A stretch of DNA of 64,000 bases from Chelydra serpentina. Lineage: Eukaryota; Chordata; Testudines; Chelydridae. The translations under genes and the position numbers were made by a program. Location of the stretch: contig JBAIAC010000260.1 in NCBI GenBank assembly GCA_037349315.1, positions 434,001 through 498,000 on the forward strand, in the 5' to 3' direction. The notes under the pieces were generated by a model that saw only the letters and a list, made by a program, of their open reading frames with translations, was not told where the DNA came from and ran no database searches. Shown here one piece after another: positions 20,140 to 30,762 of the stretch (the stretch's first letter is position 1; each line of letters begins with the position of its first letter).

Positions 20140-20420
20140 GTGGGTGCCCCAGTTGTGCCAGACACTGCGGAAACCCCGACCAAGGATGGGGGCCCTGATT
20201 CTGCAGGTGTTGTACAACTCATAGTGAGAGTGAGAGTCCTTGATGCCAAGAGCTCACAGGCAAAATAGATGAAGTGTGGGAGGGTGGTTCCCATTTTACA
20301 GATGGGGAAACTGAGGCTAAAAAGATGTGATGTCATTTGTCCATGTTTGCACAGAGAATAATGGGGCCAAACTTGGAACTGAATCCAAATTTTCTGAGTC
20401 ACAGCCTGGCCCTTAATCAC
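20140..20420 (-). mobile_element. MIR/CORE-type SINE
   Basis: CATTTTACAGATGGGGAAACTG is the reverse complement of the MIR core, followed by GCACAGAGAATAATGGGG. The same element is in plus orientation at 44,040-44,340. Confidence 0.6.
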
Positions 20421-21023
20421 AAGCCAAGCATTGTCGATTGCATGGCAGTGGCCTCCTAGGATGTTGCACAATCTCCGTCATTGGAGAATTTGAAGAAGGG
20501 GTTATGCAAACACCTGTCGGGGATGACCTAGGGATACTTGGTCCTGACTCTCAGGGTCCCTCCCTGCCCTATCTCTCTAGACGCTTCTGTTGTGTGGTTT
20601 TGTGCTGTGTCATTGTTCCACACTTATCTGTTGTGCATAGTGTCACTCTCTGCCCCGCCACACACACTTCAGTGGAGAAGCAGCTGGCAATCTAGTAGGC
20701 TGCCCATGGAACAATGGGACAGAGAAACCTGCATCATGTGATGCTGCACCGGCCCATGAGCCATTGCAAACCCCTCCCAAAGCCCCCTGCGGCCAGTTGC
20801 ACAGTGCGATAGCTACCCACAATGCACTGCTCTTTGGGGCGACGCAAGAGTTGCTAGAGTGGATGCGCTCTGGTGACACAAGGAGCAGAGTGTTTAATTG
20901 AAACACTTCAACTAAAGCAGTGTAACTCTGTAGTGTGGACACAGCCTGAGAGTGAGACAAGACCGAGCTCCCCTTGACACCAAGGATGCTCAGGGACTGA
21001 AACTAAAGAACCACAAGTTCCTC
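20421..21023. other. Spacer before Ser gene
   Basis: Contains a segment ending in GTGTGGACACAGCC (about 20,934-20,947) that looks like one end of a short inverted-repeat DNA transposon. Otherwise no gene. Inverted copy at 43,444-43,980. Confidence 0.5.
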
Positions 21024-21106
21024 CGTAGTTGACAGGACTCGAACCTGTGTAGGGAAAACCCCAATGGATTTCTAGTCCATCGCCTTAACCACTCGGCCAC
21101 AACTAC
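21024..21106 (-). tRNA. tRNA-Ser (AGA)
   Basis: 83 nt with the long variable arm of class II tRNAs. The acceptor GTAGTTG pairs with CAACTAC and ends in G73. The anticodon loop CTAGAAA gives AGA, reading TCT/TCC. The T arm is CAGG TTCGAGT CCTG. One extra T in the variable loop (GGGGTTTTCCC). Sister gene at 43,362. Confidence 0.9.
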
Positions 21107-21169
21107 TGGCTTTGTGCAGTTTTCTCACAACACTTTAGTTCTGTTCTCACTGAGTGATCGTTTCCTATT

Positions 21170-21655
21170 GTTTCCTCAGACCAGCTTCCACAACACACTC
21201 ATTGCTGTGCCATTGTGTAAGTGTGTCCATGGCTGAACAGCAAGAATACCTGCTCATTTCCCTGCTGGCTGGAGCATGATGAGAGTGTGTTTGTGGATAA
21301 TGACGTTGCTGTAGATTGTTGTCCTTTTCCTGCCTCGACAATTCAGACAGTCCCTTTCCCATCATATCCCCAATACATCAGTGATTGCAATAGCAGGGGG
21401 CAGGTTTTCTCTGGGGCACTGAGCTTTGCCAGGGGGTTGGTGGCTCCTTTCTTTCCTCACCCTGGAGTAAACTCAGCTTTTTATTCCATCCTTGATATTT
21501 CACGGAATAACAACAGCGGCATGAAGAAAGAGGAGAGCGAATATCTTACTGTCAGGGCTGAAGGTGCCACGTCCCCTCTGTCTGACCATTGTCACTGCAG
21601 GAGAGAAGGTTTCAATGGAATCGAATGCCCTGGCTCAGACAAGAGACACAAAGAT
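21170..21655 (-). repeat. tRNA-associated spacer unit (Ser type)
   Basis: Reverse-orientation spacer upstream of the Ser-AGA gene: GCTTCCACAACACACTCATTGC, GGCTGAACAGCAAGAA, TGTCACTGCAGGAGAG. Inverted copy 42,820-43,280. Diverged relative of the Ala spacer. Confidence 0.7.
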
Positions 21656-21659
21656 TTTA

Positions 21660-21770
21660 AGAACATAAGAAAAGCCGTACTGAGTCAGACAAAGGTCCAT
21701 CCAGCCCAATATCCTGTCTACTGATCCTGGCCAATGCCAGGTGCCCCAGAGGGAGTGAACCTCACAGGTA
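21660..21770 (+). mobile_element. CR1-like 3' fragment
   Basis: AAGAACATAAGAAAAGCCG, ACTGAGTCAGACAAAGGTCC and CAATGCCAGGTGCCCC. Inverted copy at 42,650-42,818. Confidence 0.65.
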
Positions 21771-21849
21771 ATGATCAAGTGATCTCTCTCCTGCCATCCA
21801 TCTCTTTTACTGTTCATGGATCTGTACAAGGGAAATTATTTGGGGGAGT

Positions 21850-22304
21850 TTGTTTGGGGGAGATGATGAGGCTGTTAGCTTTTCAGATAAAAAACAAGAC
21901 CTACTGAATTGTTTTAGAAACCTGGGATTTAGACATATTTTATTTAAGTATTTCTCATGCACCTCGCCCCTCCATCAGGACGGACTCGGTATGTTCTGCC
22001 GCCCTTCACTCGGACAGCAAGGAGAATAACATTTCATTCCACTCAATGCTACAGTTATTTGTAACCCAACACCAGCCAAAACTGGTCCTTTTGGCGAAGC
22101 GGCCCCATCATGCTGCATAGCTAGGCCGAGTAGGGGTGTCTCTGAGCAAACACGGTCTGGTCCTGAAGTCTTTCCCCAGCTCATCACTCGATGTGAGGGG
22201 GGAGCTCATCCAGACCCTGCTTACACTTAGTATTTAAAAACTCCTGAGTGTCCCTATCTCTGCTGGCCTTTGATTTCTGCTCCTGTCCCTTTCCTAAAAG
22301 TGCA
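21850..22304. repeat. Ser-GCT 5' block, duplicated near 42 kb
   Basis: CCCCTCCATCAGGACGGACTC and the following 320 bp recur in direct orientation at 41,990-42,330. The left 95 bp recur inverted at 42,520-42,610. A local inversion separates the two copies. Confidence 0.7.
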
Positions 22305-22386
22305 GATGAGGTGGCCGAGTGGTTAAGGCGATGGACTGCTAATCCATTGTGCTTTGCACGCATGGGTTCGAATCCCATCCTCATCG
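22305..22386 (+). tRNA. tRNA-Ser (GCT)
   Basis: 82 nt, long variable arm. The acceptor GATGAGG pairs with CCTCATC and ends in G73. The loop CTGCTAA gives GCT, reading AGT/AGC. The T arm TGGG TTCGAAT CCCA is canonical. Intact, unlike its duplicate at 42,331. Confidence 0.93.
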
Positions 22387-22494
22387 GCTGCATTTAGTCT
22401 TCCTCCTCTCCTTTAAAAACAACGGTCTCCCCATTTAGTACAATGGCAGACAAAACCATGTTGATGCCTGCAATCAGGAACCTACTCAGACCGT

Positions 22495-23155
22495 TACAGT
22501 GGACGAAAAGCTGAATATGAGTCAACAGTGTGCCCTTGTTGCCAAGAAGGCTAACGGCATTTTGGGCTGTATAAGTAGGGGCATTTCCAGCAGATCGAGG
22601 GACGTGATTATTCCCTTCTATTCGGCACTGGTGAGGCCTCATTTGGAGTACTGTGTCCAGTTTTGGGCCCCACACTACAAAAAGGATGTGGATAAATTGG
22701 AAAGAGTCCAACGGAGGGCAACAAAAATGATAAGGGTGCTCCAGCAGGAGAGGCTGAGGGAACTGGGATTGTTTAGCCTGCAGAAGAGAAGAGTGAGGGG
22801 GGATTTGATAGCTGCTTTCAACTACCTAAAAGGGGGTTCCAAAGAGGATGGATCTAGACTGTTCTCAGTGGTAGAAGATGACAGAACAAGGAGTAATGGT
22901 CTCAAGTTGCAGAGGGGGAGGTTTAGGTTGGATATTAGGAAAAACTTTTTCACTAGTAGGGTGGTGAAGCACTGGAATGGGTTACCTAGGGAGGTGGTGG
23001 AATCTCCTTCCTTAGAGGTTTTTAAGGTCAGGCTTGACAAAGCCCTGGCTGGGATGATCTAGTTGGGGTTGGTCCTGCTTTGAGCAGGGGGTTGGACTAG
23101 ATACCTCCTGAGGTCCCTTCCAACCCTGAGATTCTATGATTCTATGATTCTATAC
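22495..23155 (+). mobile_element. CR1 LINE 3' part with reverse-transcriptase C terminus
   Basis: A 187-aa open frame (22,499-23,062) encodes the end of CR1 ORF2. Its residues include [17 protein letters not shown], the [14 protein letters not shown] region and [15 protein letters not shown]. The DNA then ends in GGTCCCTTCCAACCCTG and repeated ATTCTATG. The N-terminal domains are missing, so it is a 5'-truncated insertion. The same region is fused to the minisatellite at 49,104. Confidence 0.92.
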
Positions 23156-23988
23156 TCCAGCTGAGGCCTAATCAGTGTGGACTCCCTCCAGAAACAAAGG
23201 ACTGTGCTTAGAAAACCCAGGGAACACCTCAAAACCTCAGGAAACTGCAATATCTAAAATTTGATGGCTGCGTTTAATGATTTAAAAAAAGAAAAGGATG
23301 CAAATATGAGCAATTTGAGATCCACTCTCACAAATGAGAGGAAATGCTGGGTAGGCAGGTGGCAAGTAGCCCCAGCACCCGGAGTGCCGGGTGGGTGCAT
23401 GGTGAAGCCCACAGTGGCTCCAGCGCCCAGGGCACCGGCCCCCACACCCTGAGTGCTCAGAGCACCAGAGGCCTGGCCCCCAGAGTCCAGAGCACTCTGT
23501 GTCACGAGTACCAGCCCCTACCAGCCCCATGGAATCATGGGCTGCAGGCGGCCCCCCCTTAGCCCCTTTGGTATGACCCAGTATGGCCATTCTCCTGTTC
23601 TTACAAAGTGTGTGAGGGGCATTGAGGATCCAGATGGGGAAGGCAGGAGAGGGAGCTGGGTGCGGGGGGGAGTCTTGGAGAATTTGAGCTGCAGTAGCTG
23701 AAGCTGGAACAACGGGGTGGGGCGGCAAATGGTGGCAGGACTCTTGCTGCCGGGGTCTAGCTGCCCAAATTCCTCCCTGTGCCGCTGGGCCCCAGTCGCC
23801 TTCAGCCACCAGGTAACCCAGGAACTAAGGCAGGAATGAGGTGAGGGAGCAAGTCAAGCTGAGCAAGGCAGGAAAAAAAATTCATCTTCCCTCCATGGGC
23901 CGCTCGCAATGACGTCCTTTTTGTGTGCCATGACTGGCAAACACATCCTGGACAGAGAAGCAGCAGGCCAGAAAAGAGTCTTGTAGGG

Positions 23989-24061
23989 GCCGAAGTAGCT
24001 CAGTTGGGAGAGTATCAGACTGAAGATCAAAAGGTCCCTGCTTCAATCCCAGGCTTTGGCA
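23989..24061 (+). tRNA. tRNA-Phe (GAA), decayed anticodon stem
   Basis: The acceptor GCCGAAG/CTTTGGC closes and keeps A73. The loop CTGAAGA gives GAA. The anticodon stem TCAGA/TCAAA has two mismatches and the T stem CCTGC/CCAGG one. The D stem CTC/AGT is also weak. Weaker than its inverted sister at 18,416; may be a pseudogene. Confidence 0.6.
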
Positions 24062-24407
24062 TGTTCTTTGGTCCCTTTGTGTGCAGGGTTGGGCTGTTTT
24101 CTCGCAGCGCAGTGGTACCTCTACCCACCACGAGTCCCTCATTTCAGGCTCCCCAGCAGGAAAAGACAGTGGGGGCTTGTGCCCACCTCGGCTTTCCTTC
24201 TTCTCTTGCTCTGTCTCAGCAAGGGGAAGGAAAAGAAGCTCTCCTTCAAGCTGGAGTCACAAGGGCAAGAGAAGGTTGACTTCCTGAGCTCCGGCTCCAG
24301 TCCTTTTTGCTACCAGTTGATCTCTCGAAGGGCTGCCGCTTTCTCCAGGTTCGCCCATCAGTGTTTGCCAGCGTGAGCACCAGCCAAGTGGCTGGCATTT
24401 GAAGGAA

Positions 24408-24480
24408 GTTTCTGTGGTGTAGTGGTTATCACATTTGTGAAATACCCCAAAGGTCCCTGGTTCAGACATAGGTTGGCTTC
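24408..24480 (+). pseudogene. tRNA-Val pseudogene
   Basis: The 5' half GTTTCTGTGGTGTAGTGG is intact, but the anticodon arm reads TTTGTGAAATACCCC, with no Val anticodon, and the T arm and 3' acceptor are lost (GACATAGGTTGG). The inverted sister at 17,994 is intact. Confidence 0.85.
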
Positions 24481-24850
24481 CTTTTTCCAGCTCCCCTAGC
24501 TGTCCAGCAAGACACTCCTCCTTCTGCCACTGGCCTGTCCCTGGGATAACCCCAACCCCTGCAGGACAGAGGGTGGTGAAATGAGCTGAGAAAGCGCCTT
24601 AGCATCAGCCGGGGAAAACTGCAGGATCTCGGCCAGTCACCTCTTGGAGCCTTGTGGCTTGGCCTCCTCTGCCCTTGGAGGTTGGCCGAGGGAGGCTGGT
24701 CTCCCTGCTGGCCTCCCTTGTGTGACTTGCCAAAGGAGGAAGTGAGGCGGGAATGGGGCAAAGGAGGAAGGTCGTGCTGAGGAAGGCAGGACAGAAGCTA
24801 AGCGCCTCAGTGCAGCTCAGTGGGGTTAGTAGAACGGCACCGTTTGTCCT

Positions 24851-25551
24851 GCCAAAGCCTGGGGAGGTGCGGCTGTGGAAAGTGGGCAGATACCGGACTA
24901 ACACCCACTGCAGGCCCCTGCAGACGAGCATGTGGGGCGGCGGCTGACGTTCTGCAGCCAGCATCCGAATGCTGGAGGAAAGCGGGGCCCGGCCCCCAGC
25001 TGGGGCCTCTGACCCCTCCCACTCAGGGGGCTCCTTTTGGCAGCGGGGGAGGAGATTTTTCCCCAAGCAGCTTTTCCCCAGCTGGCGAGAAGCAGAGAAA
25101 CACCCAGGCTCCAAAGGTGCTATTTAACCGGCCCCCTCCAGGCCAGGCAGACGGCTCTGACGCTAGTCCGGTGTCCGCCCACTTTCTGTGGCGAGCTGGG
25201 AAGGCCAGACGCTGGATTGGGACCAGCTGGGGCTCACATGCTGATCTTTGCCCTCCCCAGCCCCCCTAGACCAGAGCCTTCGCCCCAGCAGCCAAACAGA
25301 GGATTTGGCTCTAAAGAAAGCCGGACTTGCAGCCCAAGTGAGGGCTAAGGAAGCACAACTGTAGTGGGACTCGAACCCTCAGCTCAAGACAGCTTATTTC
25401 CTCCCCGCCCCCCCAGTAACAGCCGGCTGGCTTGTGAAGCCTGTTATTAGAACCATAAACGGATTCTGTTCCCCGAAATCGGGCCAGCTAGTGAGCTTAG
25501 GGAGGGTTAATGACCCACCGGAGGTTGGCAGAAAGCAGCACGTTTATTACA
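24851..25551. other. Unique intergenic sequence
   Basis: No tRNA or repeat family. Frames to 169 aa lack any recognisable domain. A B-box-like GACTCGAACCCTC at about 25,370 has no matching D arm and is not called. Confidence 0.4.
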
Positions 25552-25682
25552 CTATCAGAGGGGTCACCGTGTTAGTCTGGATCTGTAGAAGCGACAAAGG
25601 GTCCTGTGGCACCTTATAGACTAACAGAGGTATTGAATCATAAGCTTTCGTGGGTCAATACCCACTTCTTCGGATGCAAGCA
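25552..25682 (+). mobile_element. GTGTTAGTCTGGATCTGTA-type dispersed repeat
   Basis: Carries TATCAGAGGGGTCACCGTG, GTCCTGTGGCACC, TATAGACTAACAGAGG and CTTTCGTGGGTCAATACCC. I recognise it as a repeat found in many vertebrate genomes but am not sure of its class. Confidence 0.6.
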
Positions 25683-26342
25683 GTTTATTACACTGATATC
25701 TAAGCTCCAAAGAAGGGTGGCTCACACTCACACTCACATACTCACGCTCCCAGGACAGGCACGGCACTGGAGATGTCAGGCTCCTTCAAGGTAAGTGTCC
25801 CACCGCGCAGCGATGGGCGGGGCGATGAAGGTGAGTCTTCCCGAGGCAGGATGGACGGCAACACGGTGAGCCACCGGCCAGGCGGTCCGGGCGAAGGGCC
25901 TTCACGGGAGGTACAAGCTCGTGATTCCTGAGCACATGGCCCCTCCCCTGTTAAGGACCAGCTCATCATGGCCTGCGACTAGAGATGACTTGGCCACGTC
26001 TGCTTGGCCACACTCCAGCTCAGGCAGTGTCTGTGCAGTGTCCATGCGTTGGGTGTGTGATCGCTGCCTGGTCATAGTCCCAGACACCCTGTTTACCTGG
26101 GAGCTCTTCTCATCTTCCAGCTGCCTAACAGCCCATCCAGCCCAGCAGCATTCCAGGAGGGAGGGGAGGGGGAAAGCCGCTTCACAGGTCTTCAAAGAGG
26201 GAGAGGTGACAAAAGGCGGCGGGGGTGTGTGGAGTGAACACACCTTTGGAGTAACAAGTTCTACATAGCACACAGATCACTGCTGCTCCTACAACAGCCG
26301 CCTCGCTTGAAGGCCCAGAGCAAAAAGAAACAAGCACCTGCC
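25683..26342. other. Unique intergenic sequence
   Basis: Short ACTCACACTCAC tract at about 25,722-25,745. The last 60 bp match the iMet 3' flanks and include AAAAA (T5 terminator of the next gene). No gene otherwise. Confidence 0.45.
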
Positions 26343-26414
26343 TAGCAGAGGATGGTTTTGATCCATTGACCTCTGGGTTATGGGCCCAGCACGCTGCCGC
26401 TGCGCCACTCTGCT
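26343..26414 (-). tRNA. tRNA-iMet (CAT)
   Basis: The acceptor AGCAGAG/CTCTGCT and A73 are intact, with A1:U72. The loop CCCATAA has C33. The T loop is ATCAAAA (CpG decayed) and the T stem has one mismatch, AATGG/CCATC. T5 terminator downstream. Confidence 0.85.
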
Positions 26415-26425
26415 GGCTCTTTATG

Positions 26426-26540
26426 TAAGAACATAAGAAAGGCCGTACTGGGTCAGACCAAAGGTCCATCCAGCCCAGTATCCTGTCCACCGACAGTGGC
26501 CAATGCCAGGTGACCTGGAGTGAATGGACCCAACAGGTAA
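26426..26540 (+). mobile_element. CR1-like 3' fragment
   Basis: AGAACATAAGAAAGGCCG, TACTGGGTCAGACCAAAGG and GGCCAATGCCAGGTG. It lies within the 5' flank of the iMet gene and is absent from the sister at 61,157, so it inserted after the duplication. Confidence 0.65.
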
Positions 26541-26696
26541 TGATCAAGTGATCTCTCTCCTGCCATCCATCACCCCCCTTTGCCCACAGCCTCCAGCACC
26601 CAGCCTCCAGCATCCACACTAGTGCCTTGCGAGCGCTGGCGCTGGCCGGCAGAGACACAGGCTGCTGGGCAGCAGCCTTAGGAGCAGCAAGCTCGT

Positions 26697-26770
26697 GTCT
26701 CTGTGGCGCAATGGGTCAGCACGTTCGACTATTCACTGAAAGGCTGGTGGTTCGAGCCCACCCAGGAACG
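26697..26770 (+). tRNA. tRNA-Asn body with ATT anticodon
   Basis: The acceptor GTCTCTG pairs with CAGGAAC (two wobble or mismatch positions) and ends in G73. The T arm GGTGG TTCGAGC CCACC is perfect. The loop CTATTCA gives ATT, which reads the Asn codon AAT, whereas the usual Asn gene is GTT. The anticodon stem TTCGA/CTGAA has one mismatch. Its inverted relative at 60,564 has CTT. Confidence 0.65.
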
Positions 26771-27117
26771 GCGATAACCCCGTGTTCCTCAAGACCTGCT
26801 GAGAGCCCCATAGGCCCCCTTCTTGCCGCCTCAAAAGCGTCCCTCTTGGCCTCAGTGGTTTCAGCGAGGCCCGAATCATGCGCTGGATGCGACTCAGAAA
26901 CCCATCTCCCAGCAGCCAGGCCGGGGGCTCAGGCTTAATCCTCAAGGCCGAGCGCAAAACCTTCAGCCGGGCACGTTTCGCTCCCTTCCCGCCTCCGCCC
27001 AAGCAGCAAGGGAGAAACGGACGAGACTCGCCGGCTCGAAGGCGCCTCCCTCCCACTTCTCTGTAGGCTGCTGTGACGTTGTTAATATGAACTGGGACCA
27101 TAGAGATCATTCTTGTC
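26771..27117. other. Asn 3' flank block
   Basis: Shared, inverted, with 60,220-60,563; part recurs at 28,680-28,840. Includes CTCAAGACCTGCTGAGAGCCC and the conserved GAGCGCAAAACCTTC. No gene. Confidence 0.6.
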
Positions 27118-27890
27118 ATCACTGTGATAATTTGCAGCAATATTGTACAAAGCTTGTCGTGCGACGTGTCTATGACAATGATGCTCTGATTTGCTGGTTA
27201 TAATGATGCTAGCTGTATGTGTGTACCATTTTGTATTTGAAGTGAGGAATATGGGCTATGAACTTGTATCTCAAATGTATTTGATTCCAAGCAGCCTCAG
27301 TGATGCATTTGGTCAGCTTCTTGAGAAAGGATATTCTCAGTAAGTGCCCGATCAAGAAACACTTAACTGACAATGGACTTTGGGAGATGCCAATCCACAT
27401 CTCATGGATGGGAATGTTCAAACTAACATGGAAACAATGGTGTCGGCCTGCAAACCGAGTCGTGCATGGACATGTGACTTGCCTATGTGACTCCAGACTC
27501 CATATTGCTGCTGTTATTTTCCACAGTAAGAACGGAGGGGTGTCCTTCCACGGGCAGAAACTATAAAAGGCCCTGGAAACCCCTCCGTGTTCTCTTCACT
27601 CCTGCTTCTGACCTCTGGAGGGACTTTGCTACAAACTGAAGCTCTAAACAAAGGACTGAGTGACCCATCCCAGCCGTGGATGTACGCCAGAGAATTGATT
27701 TGAACCTGCAGTTTAGTCCATCACTGCGACAAGCCTGAGCCAAGAACTTTGCCGTTACTGTATGGAACTGATTCCATTTAACCAATTTTAGCTCTCCTCT
27801 ATATCTTTTTCCTTTTATGAATAAACCTTGAGATTTTAGATTCTAAGGGATTGGCATCAGCGTGATTTGTGGGGAAGATCTGACTTTTAC
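27118..27890 (+). mobile_element. LTR-like insertion
   Basis: The sister blocks at 28,840 and 60,235 run straight through ATAGAGATCATTCTT. Here that sequence is interrupted by about 800 bp with TATAAAA at 27,562-27,568 and AATAAA at 27,820-27,825. The promoter and polyadenylation order fits an LTR. Exact ends, duplication and family not determined. Confidence 0.5.
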
Positions 27891-28600
27891 ATTGACCTGG
27901 GCCTGTGGCTTGGTCCTTTGGGATCCGGAGAACCTTTTTTTTCCTTTTACTGGGGCACTGATTTTCATAACCAGTCAGCCTTGTTGTCAGACAGCTACCG
28001 GTGTGGTGCTCTGCTCTGCTCTGTTCAATGTTGATCTCAGTTGGCTGCATGTGTGTGTTCCCTCTGTGTGCTGCCCCAGCTCTGCGCAGATAGCTGACAC
28101 AGCAGGCCCGAGAAAACCCCCAAAGACCACAGACTCTGATAAGGTACGAAGGCACCCGGCCAGGTTTATTGTCGAGGAGAAACACAATCTCTAGCCCCCC
28201 CGATTATAAATTATAACTCTACGGTTTATGTCCCTATGTGCACCCTGGCAATGGACACAGCTTAGTCAGTGGCAGGACTTTCCACTGCCCCCTAGGCCAG
28301 ACAAAGACAACTCCTCGGGGGTGAATTCTTATACACAGGTACAAACAAGTTACACATCACTCCTGACGTACTGAGGTGCAACCCTTCTACGTAACAAGGT
28401 ACAACCCCTCTATGCAGTAAGGTGCCGCCTCCCACCTTGTACATGTTGGTTAGAACAAAACAACTCTATCCGTCATATTCCCCTTTTGCCCCTGTCTTTA
28501 GGATGGGTCAGCCTGTTCCTTGTTATCTGTGTGGAATGTACAAGTGTTCTGGTACCTTTTAGGTTTGTGTACTTTTGCAACATCAGCCCTTTCCTTGCCA
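27891..28600. other. Unassigned, possibly part of the LTR insertion
   Basis: CTGGGGCACTGATTTTCATAACC and a GGTACAACCC/AGGTACAACC pair near 28,390. No coding frame recognised. The block homology resumes at about 28,600. Confidence 0.4.
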
Positions 28601-28673
28601 ACTTCTGTGAGCAATGGGTCAGCGCGTTCGGCTATTAACTGGAAACCTAGTGGTTCGAGCCCACCCAGGGACA
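28601..28673 (+). pseudogene. tRNA-Asn pseudogene (ATT)
   Basis: The 5' acceptor and D stem are eroded (ACTTCTGTGAGCAATGG). The anticodon loop CTATTAA gives ATT and the T arm AGTGG TTCGAGC CCACC has lost one pair. Confidence 0.8.
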
Positions 28674-28845
28674 GTGATAACCTTCAGCCAGGCATGTTTC
28701 GCTCCCTTCCCACCTCCGCCCAAGCAGCAAGGGAGAAACGGACGAGACTCACCGGCTCGAAGACGCCTCCCTCCCACTTCTCTGTAGGCTGCTGTGACGT
28801 TGTTAATATGAACTGGGACCATAGAGATCATTCTTACCACCACTT

Positions 28846-28919
28846 GGTACCATGGTTTAGCTGGTTAAAGCACCTGTTTTGTAAACAGGAGATCCTGGGT
28901 TCAACTCCCAGTGGTGCCT
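28846..28919 (+). tRNA. tRNA-Thr (TGT)
   Basis: The acceptor GGTACCA pairs with TGGTGCC (wobble at 3:70). The stem CCTGT/ACAGG encloses TTTGTAA, anticodon TGT. The T arm CTGGG TTCAACT CCCAG is perfect. A TTTT terminator lies about 12 nt downstream. Inverted sister at 60,136. Confidence 0.9.
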
Positions 28920-28921
28920 TG

Positions 28922-29018
28922 TTGAGTGGCTTTTGGGGCACCTGGCATTGGCTACTGTCAGAAGAGAAGATACAGAGCTAGATGGGCCTTTGGTCTAGCC
29001 CAGTGTGGCTGTTTTTAT
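28922..29018 (-). mobile_element. CR1-like 3' fragment
   Basis: Same fragment as 10,905-10,992, in the same place relative to the Thr-TGT gene. Confidence 0.6.
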
Positions 29019-29628
29019 GGTTTAAATTACACTCCCAGGCACTGATAACAGAGTTACTGAAAGTATTGGTGTTAAGAGCTGATAGGTCCGTGTGCCAGGC
29101 TCCTCCCAGATGAACCCTTCCCTTGGGACAGGGGCAGGTCTGACTCTCACACCAAATGGCTCCTTGTGGCTGCCAGAATCTGTGGGCAGCTCATTCAGTT
29201 TACGCCGAGGGTGGAGTCCTGCTTTGTGCACTGTGTCTGAGACTGAAAATCCTAAACCACCCTTTGAAATAACGAATGCAGCAGGACGTGTTATGGTCCC
29301 TGCCCCAAAGCAGACAGACCAATGGAGAGCTGAGTCCTGACCTGACCCCCCTTCCAGCCCTGGATTCGCCCCCCAATCATCCTACTGCCACTCACAGAAG
29401 TGGAGGTGCTGACGGAGGGAGGGGTGACTCTGGGGTGGGGTTCTTCTCTAAAGATGGCTGCAGAAAGGTGGGGCTCAGCTCTGTCAGCGACCTGCCCAGT
29501 TGCCTCGCTGACAGGGGATGCCGACCTTTCTGTAAGGCGCATAAAGGGGGAATTTGGCTTCCTAGCGAATGTGTTGAATGTGCAATTATGAGAGGGGATT
29601 TACATCCCTCCATCAGTTGTACTTTAGG
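29019..29628. repeat. Duplicated spacer
   Basis: 29,019-29,340 matches 59,710-60,040 inverted (TGGCTCCTTGTGGCTGCC). 29,340-29,600 matches 57,290-57,540 direct and 35,000-35,260 inverted (AAGATGGCTGCAGAAAGG). The second half is the 5' flank of the Arg genes. Confidence 0.7.
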
Positions 29629-29701
29629 GCACCAGTGGCCTAATGGATAAGGGATTTGCTTTCTAAACCAGGGCTTGTGGGTTCAAGTTTCATTTAGGGT
29701 A
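29629..29701 (+). pseudogene. tRNA-Arg-like gene (TCT)
   Basis: The body matches the Arg-CCT gene at 62,368 (AGTGGCCTAATGGATAAGG). The loop TTTCTAA gives TCT, still Arg (AGA). The anticodon stem TTTGC/ACCAG has two mismatches and the acceptor GCACCAG/TTAGGGT two more. Probably inactive. Confidence 0.75.
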
Positions 29702-30762
29702 AAAAGCTACATTTTCCTGTACATTGCACATAAACCTTGGTCTTATTTTCACCAAGGAAGCTGGGAGCTGTTGGAACACAAAGTTCTGGGTCGTGGGAAC
29801 AATCCCACAGAAAAGTCATCTTCCACTCGACAAATGATTTCTAGACCCATCAGTAGCAAACAGTTACATTTAAGAATTTTATGAAGATAATGTTAAAAAT
29901 AAAAACAACAGTACAGAGTTTAAGCATAGAGGTTTTTGGTTATGAGGGAATAAGGTACAGATTATCAAGGAGAGCGAAGTTCGGTTTAGGATCGAATGAC
30001 GCAGAATATGTGTTTCTTACAAAATCCCCAATTGGGGGTAAAGAAAACAAAGCAACACAATGCAAACTAAGAAATCCTAGGACAAAAGTACACAAAGGAA
30101 AATAGCTCAGCTCAAACCAACACAACACAGGCACCAAACGAGCTGAAGCAAAACAATGCACCATAAAACTATGCAACACAATATTGTGCATCAGAGTTCC
30201 AAATGGCACCACGCAAAACAGAACAGGACACAGCACAAAAGAGAATTGTCCTGCTTAGCAGAGTTATATAGAACCTACCATAACAATTCACGAGAGAACA
30301 TTAAAAAACAAAGAGCGAGAAAGTTGCCTAAACTTATTACTAATAAACATCCAACGGGCATTCCCCTTAGAGTATAATATAACAATAGCGAAGTGGCAAT
30401 GTGTCCAATTGTTAAAACAAATTCCCTGTTAGGACCAGTCCCAATCCGGGGTCAGTGACGCTGCATCCGAACTGAGGTACATGTTATTCAAAACAGTCTT
30501 GTTCACTGGCCAGTTACCCCTATTGAATGCAGACACAGCCATATTCGATGCATTGGTTACTGTCCATTCAGCAGGTTATTTCCTACTTATTTATAATCAC
30601 TGAAGCTGCTCTAAGCGGATGGGAGAGAGCTGTCCCGTCCGTGTAGTGAATCCACCTCCCCGAGAGGTGGGAGCTATGTCAGTGGGAGAAGCTATGTCAG
30701 TAGGTGAGCAAGCTGTTCTGTTTACACGTCTATATAATGTTTAATCAAACATGTGCCTCATG
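29702..30762. other. Arg 3' flank, then AC-rich unique sequence
   Basis: 29,705-29,880 is the Arg 3' flank seen at 62,450-62,610 and inverted at 34,735-34,905 and 53,140-53,305 (ACCAAGGAAGCTGGGAG). 29,880-30,700 is AT-rich and full of short ACAAAA/CAACACA motifs on the plus strand, unlike its neighbours. No gene recognised. Confidence 0.5.

Larger units (their letters stand above)
18570..20960. repeat. Inverted duplication with 43,450-45,840
   Basis: About 2.4 kb matches 43,450-45,840 in reverse orientation, including the CR1 end, the MIR-like element and the GTGTGGACACAGCC repeat. The part 18,570-19,310 is also present a third time at 23,151-23,880. Confidence 0.8.
23151..24850. repeat. Inverted duplication, right arm (Phe-Val block)
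   Basis: Reverse complement of 17,540-19,310. The tRNA genes in this arm are more decayed. It joins the CR1 tail at its left edge, so the CR1 insertion marks one breakpoint. Confidence 0.8.

Noticed and set aside
22499..23062. 187-aa frame as a host gene
   Set aside because: Sequence and 3' tail identify it as the end of CR1 ORF2.
25361..25400. B-box-like GACTCGAACCCTC on the minus strand
   Set aside because: No D arm or anticodon arm at the right distance; at most a tRNA fragment.
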